Origin: Avoscillospira_A sp052117125
GTDB taxonomy: Bacteria; Bacillota; Clostridia; Oscillospirales; Oscillospiraceae
DNA length: 64,000 nucleotides
Reading direction: 5' to 3'
Assembly (NCBI RefSeq): GCF_052117125.1
Contig: NZ_JBQKJT010000004.1
Coordinates: 62,001 to 126,000, forward strand
Both the position numbers and the translations under genes were made by a program. Position 1 is the stretch's first letter. Each line of letters begins with the position of its first letter. This document shows positions 1-6,041 of the stretch, piece by piece. Under the pieces are notes generated by a model that worked only from the letters and a program-made list of their open reading frames with translations, was not told the DNA's origin and made no database searches.

Positions 1-425
1 AGCTCGATATAGACCGCACAGTGGAGCAGCGGCTCACGGTTGCGGTGCATGGCGGCCACCAGGGTCGCCACATCCTGCAGGTTGCTCTCGGCGGTGACCG
101 TCTGCTGCAGGTCATTGGTGTTGGAACTGTTCATGCGGTTTTTGTTGGCTGCGTTCTGGATGATTCGCTTTTCCTCTGCGGGCGTGACCTGCCGGGTGTA
201 GATCCGCAGGGTGATGCCGTCCTTTTCTCCCAGGTGGCGGAGGATGGCCTGCTCGTCCGTGCTGGTGGGGTATTCCCGAAGGGCCCAGACGCAGCGGTAG
301 GTGTTGCCGCAGATGAAGTGGTCCGGCATGAAGCTGACCACTGAGGGAGCGATCATGTCCAGGAAGGACTTGATGTTCGCCTCCTCACGGCCCTGAGGTG
401 CGGGGTTTACTCGTTTCTTTGCCAT
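1..425 (-). CDS. VirB4/TraE-like conjugation ATPase, N-terminal part (cut by window edge)
   Basis: Only the first ~141 residues are present; the gene runs off the left edge. The start MAKKRVNP follows gene 439-1020 by 13 bp. The readable part (SFMPDHFICGNTYRCVWALR, then a helical stretch before LHCAVYIEL) matches the N-terminal region of the VirB4-like ATPases of clostridial ICEs, which power assembly and substrate transfer by the type IV secretion system at the inner face of the membrane. The Walker motifs lie outside the window, so the ATPase assignment rests on N-terminal resemblance and on the neighbours (PrgI, VirB6-like). It is the last visible gene of the minus-strand transfer operon. 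Confidence 0.75.
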   Translation of the reverse strand, partial: MAKKRVNPAPQGREEANIKSFLDMIAPSVVSFMPDHFICGNTYRCVWALREYPTSTDEQAILRHLGEKDGITLRIYTRQVTPAEEKRIIQNAANKNRMNSSNTNDLQQTVTAESNLQDVATLVAAMHRNREPLLHCAVYIE

Positions 426-438
426 GGAATTCCTCCCT

Positions 439-1020
439 TTATTCGCCCACAATGACCCAGCGGTCACCGTCGTAGTCCTCGTACTGCTCGGTGGTCACAT
501 TCTGCTCGAAGTAGACGCCCAGCATCCGTTTGAGATCCTGCTCGGCGGCCCGGCGGGTGGTGAATCCGTTGTCATTGATGCTCTGCTCGATGCGGCTGAG
601 GTACGGAAACACATCCGTATCCTTTTCCTTCCGCAGCCGGATGATGATATAAAACTCCCGGCTGGAGGCCATCAGCACCTGAATGCGGTCCAGGTGTGTG
701 CTGTCCTGCTCCAGAAGCCTGCGTATGGCAGGGAGCTCCTCGCAGGTCTGCCGTTCCTGATAGAAGGTCTTGTTCCGTTCAAAGGACTCCTTGGAGTTGA
801 GCGCCAGCATCTCGATCTCGGCCTGTCCCTTGACCACATTCAGCAGAGCGTAGATTCTGGCGCTGATGCTGGAGTCCGGCAGGACGCTGATGTTGGTGGG
901 CTTGATGATGAAGAATACCAGGTCGCCCATGCGGGTGGCGATGCAGTAGTCTTTGACGCTGTCGATCCCCATGAGCTGCCGGGTAGACTGGGCCGACTTA
1001 TCTTTTTTCTTTCTGCTCAT
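439..1020 (-). CDS. VirB4-N-terminus-like conjugation protein
   Basis: 193 residues with a basic N-terminus (MSRKKKDKSAQSTRQLMGI) followed by an alpha/beta fold (SVKDYCIATRMGDLVFFIIK, PTNISVLPDSSISARIYALL). This resembles the N-terminal domain that precedes the ATPase domain in VirB4/TraE proteins, here as a separate gene between the PrgI block and the VirB4 gene. No Walker A or B motif and no clear membrane segment. It overlaps the upstream gene by four bases (translational coupling) and precedes virB4 by 13 bp. Inferred role: membrane-proximal partner or scaffold of the VirB4 ATPase. Function is by context; family recognition is moderate. Confidence 0.55.
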   Translation of the reverse strand: MSRKKKDKSAQSTRQLMGIDSVKDYCIATRMGDLVFFIIKPTNISVLPDSSISARIYALLNVVKGQAEIEMLALNSKESFERNKTFYQERQTCEELPAIRRLLEQDSTHLDRIQVLMASSREFYIIIRLRKEKDTDVFPYLSRIEQSINDNGFTTRRAAEQDLKRMLGVYFEQNVTTEQYEDYDGDRWVIVGE

Positions 1021-1418
1021 ACTGTGATCCCTCCTTTGGAAAAGAGCGCCGGAAACAGGCCGGTGCAGCGGATGGTGACGCGGCAGGTCACCGTCTTGGG
1101 GTGCTGGCGGAACCAGTATTTTGCCCGGACATTTCTCGCACCATCGCAGCGGGAGCTTTCACACAGGCGTCCGCCCACATAGCTTTTCAGAAGGGCCCGC
1201 AGACTGCGGAAGCCGTGATAATATCTGCCGTCCTCACTGCGGCAGCACCACTTGTTTTGGGACTCGTGCCAGAAATACGCATTGTCACACTCCCAGCGTC
1301 TGCGTTTCCGGCTCCACCGAAGGGTCAGCGAAGCAGACAGATCTTTTTCTTCGTATCCTTCGGTTTCCTCAAAAGAGAAAGGAGGCGCCGTACCGAACAT
1401 GGTTTCGTCATAGCTCAT
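1017..1418 (-). CDS. Hypothetical Cys/Trp-containing protein inside the transfer operon
   Basis: 133 residues from ATG 1418 (MSYDETMFG), which sits 8 nt after a GGAG site. The stop of prgI lies just before this start and the next gene overlaps by four bases. Acidic N-terminus, then a basic region with WECDNAYFWHESQNKWCC and several further Cys residues (CESSRCD, CTG near the end). No signal peptide or membrane segment. I do not recognise the family. Its place between prgI and the virB4 genes, normally a conserved neighbourhood, suggests an element-specific insertion or lineage-specific transfer factor. The Cys/His/Trp pattern could be a small metal-binding or nucleic-acid-binding domain; this is inference. 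Confidence 0.5.
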   Translation of the reverse strand: MSYDETMFGTAPPFSFEETEGYEEKDLSASLTLRWSRKRRRWECDNAYFWHESQNKWCCRSEDGRYYHGFRSLRALLKSYVGGRLCESSRCDGARNVRAKYWFRQHPKTVTCRVTIRCTGLFPALFSKGGITV

Positions 1419-1419
1419 A

Positions 1420-1677
1420 TCACATTCTCCATTCATAAAATTGCTGTCTGGTGATCAGGAAGGCCACCGCATACCGGATAAAGTCCAGAATGCTGGTGCC
1501 GTCAAACCGGATGCTGAGGAAGGCGTAGACCGCCGTCAGCACCAGCGGAATAAAAATTCCGGTCTGGGTCAGCGCCAGGACGGAGAGCAAAAGCCCTACG
1601 CCGATGACGCCCACATCCTTGAGTTCCCAAAGCCACAGCATTGCTTTGGCGGTCAGGTTATCGGGATAGATGTACAG
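1420..1677 (-). CDS. PrgI-family T4SS membrane protein, apparent CTG start
   Basis: 85 residues if started at CTG 1677: MYIYPDNLTAKAMLWLWELK, then two membrane helices (about 26-62) and a C-terminal ITRQQFYEWRM. This is the usual layout of PrgI/TrsC-like inner-membrane proteins encoded next to VirB4 in Gram-positive conjugation systems. The first ATG in frame (1641) lacks an SD and would remove the conserved N-terminus. CTG 1677 sits 6 nt after GGAGGTGA, whose TGA is the in-frame stop, so no ATG, GTG or TTG is available upstream. The next gene starts at its stop. Likely role: membrane anchor for VirB4. Confidence 0.75.
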   Translation of the reverse strand: MYIYPDNLTAKAMLWLWELKDVGVIGVGLLLSVLALTQTGIFIPLVLTAVYAFLSIRFDGTSILDFIRYAVAFLITRQQFYEWRM

Positions 1678-1694
1678 GATAGTTCACCTCCAAG

Positions 1695-1724
1695 AAAAAA
1701 GCCGCCGGGGTTCATTCCCCGGCG
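1695..1724 (-). terminator. Rho-independent terminator between RHH gene and prgI
   Basis: On the minus strand GCCGGGG/CCCCGGC forms a 7-bp stem with a 6-nt loop, followed by GGC and six T. It lies after the ribbon-helix-helix gene and just before the prgI SD, so it probably lowers read-through into the VirB4 block or marks the end of an upstream transcript. Confidence 0.7.
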
Positions 1725-1737
1725 TCCATGCGGTATC

Positions 1738-2073
1738 TCATTCGTTGGTCGTTTCCTCGGTCTGGTTCTGCGCCTCATATTCGGCCAGCGCCTGTTCGAT
1801 GAGTCCGATGACGAACTCCTTCTGGCTGATCTTCCGGCCGCGCTTCTTTTCGGCGGCGATGAAGTTCTTCAGCCGCTGATCCAGTTCCTCAGAGATTTGG
1901 AATGCCAAGGTTTTGGTTGCTGCCATGATCGTTTTTCCTCCTTCGAAGTGTTCTTTGAGTACCAGTTCCACATATTCTCCCAAGGTGCTCAGCGCCAGCT
2001 GCTCTTTCTCCGCAATGACCTTGGCGTGGAGGTCTGCGGGAATCATTGCACAGAGATTCTTTTTCGCATTCAT
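1738..2073 (-). CDS. Tandem ribbon-helix-helix-like small regulator
   Basis: 111 residues from ATG 2073 (MNAKKNLCAMIPADLHAKVI), with AGGAGA 9 nt upstream. Two similar ~45-residue halves are visible: a short strand plus two helices in residues 1-47 (IPADLHAKVIAEKEQLALST) and again from ~50 (LAFQISEELDQRLKNFIAAE, then KEFVIGLIEQALAEYE). This is the pattern of Arc/MetJ-like DNA-binding domains in tandem. Such proteins commonly regulate transfer genes or relaxosomes; no operator was identified. It is followed by a terminator. An extended reading frame upstream to 2190 lacks an SD and was not used. Confidence 0.6.
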   Translation of the reverse strand: MNAKKNLCAMIPADLHAKVIAEKEQLALSTLGEYVELVLKEHFEGGKTIMAATKTLAFQISEELDQRLKNFIAAEKKRGRKISQKEFVIGLIEQALAEYEAQNQTEETTNE

Positions 2074-2190
2074 GGAGCGTTCTCCTTTCTGTATTTTGCA
2101 GGCAAAGCATACTGCACCCAAGGACAAATAGCTATTCACACAACCCAACAAAGAAGCAAGCGTAAACGAAGCAGAAGCAACAAGGCACAT

Positions 2191-3813
2191 TCAGCTTGCC
2201 AGAAGCACCAGCGAAATGCCATGGAGAACATAGTCCACGCACGGAATGGCAACGGAATTGCCCAGTGCTTTGTAGCGGGCTGAGTCCGAGGCGCCGGGGA
2301 TGGCTGTCCAATTGTCCGGGAAGCCCTGAAGGCGCTCACACTCCAGTGGGGTCAGCCTGCGAATCAGCTTTGGCCGGCCTGTCCCTTGCAGCACAAGATC
2401 TGTGGCATCCTTATGCTGACGGGCACTCTGGGTGCTGACCACCTCGCCGTCCTTGAACACATCCACCCGCTGCCTGCTGAATACCGCATGGTGGTCGGTT
2501 GCGGTCAAGGTATAGGCGATGTCCTGCTGATAGCCGATGCCGTTCCCACCGTTTTTGGGTTGCCTGTCGATGGCGTTGCCGGTGATGCAGAATACCGGTT
2601 CCTGCTCTACCAACGGCACATTGTTGCCGCCGGTACCGTACCGTGCGGACATGGTGGGAGCGACCCGATGCGGACCGGTGTAGCGGGAGTCGATGCCGTG
2701 GTTCTCATAGACCAGCGGCTGGTGTCCGTGTTCCTGGGCTCGGAGAGTCCCTGTCACATTTTCACTGCATTCCATGACGCTGCCGCCCTGGTCGTTGAGG
2801 CACAAAACCGATGGCATGCAGTTCCCGCCAGCGCTGCCCTTCAGCGTGGGGGCGAGTTCTTCGCCATAGCCGATGCCTCCGGCGGATGCTCCTGCACCGG
2901 CAGAGAAACCGGCAGTCAGGACGCAAGGGTAGCCCTGTCCGGCCTGACCGCCCCCTGCACTCAGGGATGTATGGCGCTCCGGCGTCAGGAAACAATCGCC
3001 GTTGCCCTTGGCCACTACACCTTCCGCAATGAAGGTTTGCTGCTTCATTCCCGGTTGGGCGCCCAAGGCTCCGGCCACATCGTGCAGATCCCGGACTTCA
3101 TCTCTCTGATTTGCCGCAAAGGCAATCGGCTGGAGCAGACCGTTTCGGCCTGTGGACATCCCGCAGTTTACGCCAAGCGTTGCCGCAACATCGCCGGTCA
3201 AATCGCCATTGTACCCATCAAAGCCTTCCACATCATCCTTGTCTGGCTGTGTGACAAAGGTCTGCATTTGCATATTGTTAGTGGCCATTAGGGCGCCGGA
3301 CACTCCGTGCAGGTTGATACCTTCATCCCTCTGGTTGATATGGTACGCTTCCAACTTGGTGGCGTCGCCGTCCGGTGGAGCGACTCCAGATTGGATTTCC
3401 AGCGCCCGTTTGAGCTTCTTGGGGAGCTCTTTTCCTCGCTCAAGGGCCCGGCGCAGGATACCCAGGCAGGCTTTCGGGGTCAAATAGTATTTGTCCGGCG
3501 GATCGTCCTGCAAAATCTGCGACAAGGAAGATTCTTTTTCTTCTCTGGGGGACACCCCAGTATTGAGCGTCAAGGCATCGCCACGCCAGGGAGAAATCAG
3601 TTCCCAATACGATTCGCCCAGCAGATTCCCAGCGCCCGGTGTCAGGTCGAGGGACTGAAACACCACCGACTTTAATTCGGACGATCTCCTCGAGGACGAT
3701 CCGGAAGTCCTCTCCTTTGGGAGTTCCGCTGGAGAAGGCTCCGGGAACATTCTCCCACACCATAAATCGAGGTCGTATATAGAGAGCTGTTCTGTTTCGT
3801 AATCGTTCTGCAT
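2191..3813 (-). CDS. C5-methyltransferase C-terminal half: repeat region plus motifs IX and X
   Basis: 540 residues starting MQNDYETEQLSIYDLDLWCG. Residues ~85-130 carry a segment also found in clostridial phage proteins (KYYLTPKACLGILRRALERG). The middle (~140-470) contains diverged repeats of the pattern VAxTLxAxxGxxGxNxPLV (for example VAPTMSARYGTGGNNVPLV and LAPTLKGSAGGN). The end carries C5-MTase motif IX (RRLTPLECERLQGFPD, ~485) and motif X (RYKALGNSVAIP, ~513). It overlaps the catalytic-half gene by 374 bp in another frame. Inferred role: target recognition and completion of the methyltransferase encoded by 3440-4243, as a two-polypeptide enzyme. It could instead be an independent phage-type protein. 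Confidence 0.7.
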   Translation of the reverse strand: MQNDYETEQLSIYDLDLWCGRMFPEPSPAELPKERTSGSSSRRSSELKSVVFQSLDLTPGAGNLLGESYWELISPWRGDALTLNTGVSPREEKESSLSQILQDDPPDKYYLTPKACLGILRRALERGKELPKKLKRALEIQSGVAPPDGDATKLEAYHINQRDEGINLHGVSGALMATNNMQMQTFVTQPDKDDVEGFDGYNGDLTGDVAATLGVNCGMSTGRNGLLQPIAFAANQRDEVRDLHDVAGALGAQPGMKQQTFIAEGVVAKGNGDCFLTPERHTSLSAGGGQAGQGYPCVLTAGFSAGAGASAGGIGYGEELAPTLKGSAGGNCMPSVLCLNDQGGSVMECSENVTGTLRAQEHGHQPLVYENHGIDSRYTGPHRVAPTMSARYGTGGNNVPLVEQEPVFCITGNAIDRQPKNGGNGIGYQQDIAYTLTATDHHAVFSRQRVDVFKDGEVVSTQSARQHKDATDLVLQGTGRPKLIRRLTPLECERLQGFPDNWTAIPGASDSARYKALGNSVAIPCVDYVLHGISLVLLAS

Positions 3814-4243
3814 TTCTCATCTCCTTTACAAGTCTGACCTGTTCCATGAACAAGCCGGAGCGCGCGCCGGAGAGACCGGCGCGGTTTCCGGCCACAGACA
3901 AGTCCTGACAGGGAGAGCCGCCGCAGATGATGTCCACCGGCGGCAGCTCCGCACCGTCAAGCTTTGTGATATCGCCTACATGGACCATATCGGGAAATCG
4001 AAGCCGGGTCACCTCTATCGGGAATGCTTCGATCTCGCTGGCCCACACAGGAACGATGCCGTTGTGAATGGCGGCCAGCGGGAATCCCCCGATCCCGTCA
4101 AACAGGCTGCCCATCGTCGGCGCAAGTTTCGCATCGTTCATTTCCGTGCGGACACGAAAATTCACTCGCTCCGCTGCGCCTCCTCTCCCCACACAAGCCG
4201 CGGTATCGGGCTTGTGCGGGGGCCCCATGCTGTTTGTTCTCAT
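3440..4243 (-). CDS. C5 DNA methyltransferase, catalytic half (motifs I-VIII)
   Basis: 267 residues. Motif I SLFDGIGGF (46-54), motif IV GGSPCQDLS with catalytic Cys112, motif VI MVWENVPGAF (161-170) and motif VIII QRRKRIFLV (233-241) are intact. Motifs IX and X are absent; the frame closes after ESLPGYPAPGP. Those motifs occur in the overlapping gene 2191-3813, reached by a +1 shift on the minus strand. The ATG at 4243 overlaps the stop of the VirB6-like gene; inner starts (GTG at 4156, ATG at 4141) are alternatives because residues 1-35 are low in conservation and overlap a hairpin repeat. Expected product: 5-methylcytosine, protecting the ICE against restriction. Confidence 0.85.
   Translation of the reverse strand: MRTNSMGPPHKPDTAACVGRGGAAERVNFRVRTEMNDAKLAPTMGSLFDGIGGFPLAAIHNGIVPVWASEIEAFPIEVTRLRFPDMVHVGDITKLDGAELPPVDIICGGSPCQDLSVAGNRAGLSGARSGLFMEQVRLVKEMRNAERLRNRTALYIRPRFMVWENVPGAFSSGTPKGEDFRIVLEEIVRIKVGGVSVPRPDTGRWESAGRIVLGTDFSLAWRCLDAQYWGVPQRRKRIFLVADFAGRSAGQILFDPESLPGYPAPGP
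4180..4226. repeat. 47-nt hairpin repeat, copy 1
   Basis: The same 47-nt element occurs at 21124-21170, with identical flanks (ctcctctcccca left, cgggggcccc right) and the same length. Here the stem arms are CACAAG and CTTGTG; in the other copy they are CCGAAC and CTTCGG, so two base pairs have changed compensatorily. This copy is read within the first 25 codons of the methyltransferase gene, in a different frame from copy 2. On the minus strand the element ends in GAGAGGAG, an SD-like sequence. Confidence 0.75.
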
Positions 4244-5151
4244 TTGGCTACCGCCTGAACGATGGTTCTTGTGGTGGAGACTGCGGCCTGGGCGGTGTAG
4301 ACCGCAGACATGATGTTGGCTCTTGTGGTGGTATCCAGGCCAAAGGCTCCGGCGATACGGGGGATCTCACCGGCGGACAGCATCAGGCCAAGGCCCAGAA
4401 GCGCATTATCTTTAAACACCATCAATCCGGCTATCAATATGGTGGATTGCAGGAAAGCGGTCAGGCACAGGCCGATGATCTGCTTGCACCACTGGATGAA
4501 GCCGTCGGTATAGCCGCGGGGCACGCTGAACATATAGAGACTGCCTACCGCAATTTGAATCAGAAGGATACCGCCGCGCTTCAGGTTTGCAAAGAATACC
4601 TTGATCACCGCATAGGCCATCAGGATAATACAGAACAGCAGCATGATCGGGCTGGTGATGGATGCAAACCCAAAGTATGAGCCGGATGTCATGCCTGTCA
4701 GGGAATCCACTCCGCTGAGCGTATCGACAATCTCGGTCGCCACCTCGCCAATGGAGGTCCCATATCCGGTAATTCCGGCGGTGAGGCTGGCCTGCAGCGT
4801 GACAGAGAGTTCATAGAGCCGAACCGGCACCACGGTAAACAGGCTTACCGCCATAAAGCCCTTGATGGCGTTGAGGGCGATCTCCTTGACATTTCCTCTG
4901 CCGGAGGAGTATTCAATGCCGCATTCAAAGCAGGCCACCACCAGGCCGGTGCCGTAGAGCGCCCAGGCCAGATAGGAGAAAAACAGTACCACGCTCTGCA
5001 CCCAGCTCATCTCGAACAGCTCAACGCCCATGTTCCCCATCTCGGCAAAGAAGTTCCCGAGGAAGCCCATGACCTGGCCATAGATCCAGTCAACGATCTG
5101 TCCGAGGATGGTGTCGGCAACAAAATCCCAAATAAACAATGGTTCGCTCAC
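4240..5151 (-). CDS. VirB6/TrbL-family conjugation membrane protein
   Basis: 303 residues with five to seven hydrophobic segments (for example SWVQSVVLFFSYLAWALYGT, SPIMLLFCIILMAYAVIKVF, GLCLTAFLQSTILIAGLMVF), a conserved GFIQWCKQIIGL loop and a C-terminal soluble tail ending TTRTIVQAVAK. This is the layout of the TrbL/VirB6 family of clostridial ICEs, which forms the inner-membrane channel of the type IV secretion system. Its stop overlaps the start of the methyltransferase gene (ATGA). Upstream lies a 141-residue unknown and then the VirB2-like gene, giving the usual transfer-module order. Confidence 0.85.
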   Translation of the reverse strand: MSEPLFIWDFVADTILGQIVDWIYGQVMGFLGNFFAEMGNMGVELFEMSWVQSVVLFFSYLAWALYGTGLVVACFECGIEYSSGRGNVKEIALNAIKGFMAVSLFTVVPVRLYELSVTLQASLTAGITGYGTSIGEVATEIVDTLSGVDSLTGMTSGSYFGFASITSPIMLLFCIILMAYAVIKVFFANLKRGGILLIQIAVGSLYMFSVPRGYTDGFIQWCKQIIGLCLTAFLQSTILIAGLMVFKDNALLGLGLMLSAGEIPRIAGAFGLDTTTRANIMSAVYTAQAAVSTTRTIVQAVAK

Positions 5152-5234
5152 CTCTTTTCGGGGCGAGGCCGCACCAACTGCCTGGGATAAAGGGCCGGGG
5201 GCCGCACAGCTGGTACGGCCCCTGGGTCACTTAC

Positions 5235-5660
5235 TTACATGGTCTGCTGCCACTGAGGGTCAGCCGTCTGGGTCTGCTCCTGAAATACCTCCAGGTAGTC
5301 GGAAACCGCCTCCGTGAGCTGCCGGTAGTCCCGGCTGTTGGGATGGTAGACATACCAGTCCGCTTTCCCGTAGTCATCCCAGATGTAGGGGGTGATCCCG
5401 TTTTTGAAGTTCGGGTTGTTGGTCTGCTTTTTCCCGAGGATGTCGGAAAGGTTCAGGAGCAGCGCATCCACCTGGCCTTCGTTCCGGTTCAGAATGGAGA
5501 TGCGAAGGGCATGGTATTGATTTGCCACAATTCCAGTGACGAACTGGATCTTTGCCCGGTTCAGCTCATTCAGACGCACATAGCAGGCCCGGCCTACATA
5601 AGTGGCATCAGGGTACTTCGGGGCAACGATCCTGTGAAGCTCTTGCTCAAAAAAGTTCAT
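5235..5660 (-). CDS. Conserved ICE protein of unknown function with Met-ended tail
   Basis: 141 residues, MNFFEQELHRIVAPKYPDAT, soluble alpha/beta composition, no signal peptide. It contains ATYVGRACYVRLNELNRAKI and a C-terminal YHPNSRDYRQLTEAVSDYLE, and ends QWQQTM, the short Met-ended tail shared by many accessory proteins further right. Proteins of this kind are frequent in clostridial ICEs, but I know no function. It is in the transfer operon, 9 bp after the VirB2-like gene and 83 bp before virB6. The 83 bp gap holds no recognisable gene. Confidence 0.6.
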   Translation of the reverse strand: MNFFEQELHRIVAPKYPDATYVGRACYVRLNELNRAKIQFVTGIVANQYHALRISILNRNEGQVDALLLNLSDILGKKQTNNPNFKNGITPYIWDDYGKADWYVYHPNSRDYRQLTEAVSDYLEVFQEQTQTADPQWQQTM

Positions 5661-5669
5661 ATGCCCTCC

Positions 5670-6017
5670 TCAGATGCCCACGATGTCCCAGAGATACATG
5701 GGAGCCGTCAGAGTAAACACCAGGCAGGCAAAGAGGATGGCCGGAGCCGCCCACTCAAACTGACCGGACTTCCGATACTCGAAATAAGCGGTACCCAGCT
5801 TGGCAAAGAAGAACACCGCCAGGATCAGGTCAATGGCGGGAAACACCACGTTGTTGACCACAGTCTTGATCTGAGCGGATGCGGTGGTCCAGGTACTCTC
5901 CACGGCGCCGGCCACATCCCCGGTCCCTGCGGCAAAGGCCGTGGTTGCCGTCAGGCAGACCATAGCCAGCACCACGATCATCATAACAATCAGGCGTTTG
6001 CAGTTATATTTACGCAT
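5670..6017 (-). CDS. DUF3852 / VirB2-like pilin-type membrane protein
   Basis: 115 residues. Signal peptide VMMIVVLAMVCLTATTAFAA (about 10-30), then a short soluble part and two hydrophobic helices (AIDLILAVFFFAKLGTAYFE, APAILFACLVFTLTAPMYLW). This is the DUF3852 pattern found beside VirB6/VirB4 genes in Firmicute conjugative elements. A small secreted protein with two membrane helices fits VirB2/TrbC, the subunit of the conjugative pilus or channel surface. The start is set by GGAGG 7 nt upstream. It precedes the 141-residue unknown by 9 bp. Confidence 0.8.
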   Translation of the reverse strand: MRKYNCKRLIVMMIVVLAMVCLTATTAFAAGTGDVAGAVESTWTTASAQIKTVVNNVVFPAIDLILAVFFFAKLGTAYFEYRKSGQFEWAAPAILFACLVFTLTAPMYLWDIVGI

Positions 6018-6041
6018 AGATGAACCTCCATTGTGAGTTTG

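Noticed and set aside
5152..5234. Third copy of the 47-nt hairpin repeat
   Set aside because: Shares GGGGGCC and a GC-rich arm with the two copies, but the stem and spacing do not match well enough to count it.
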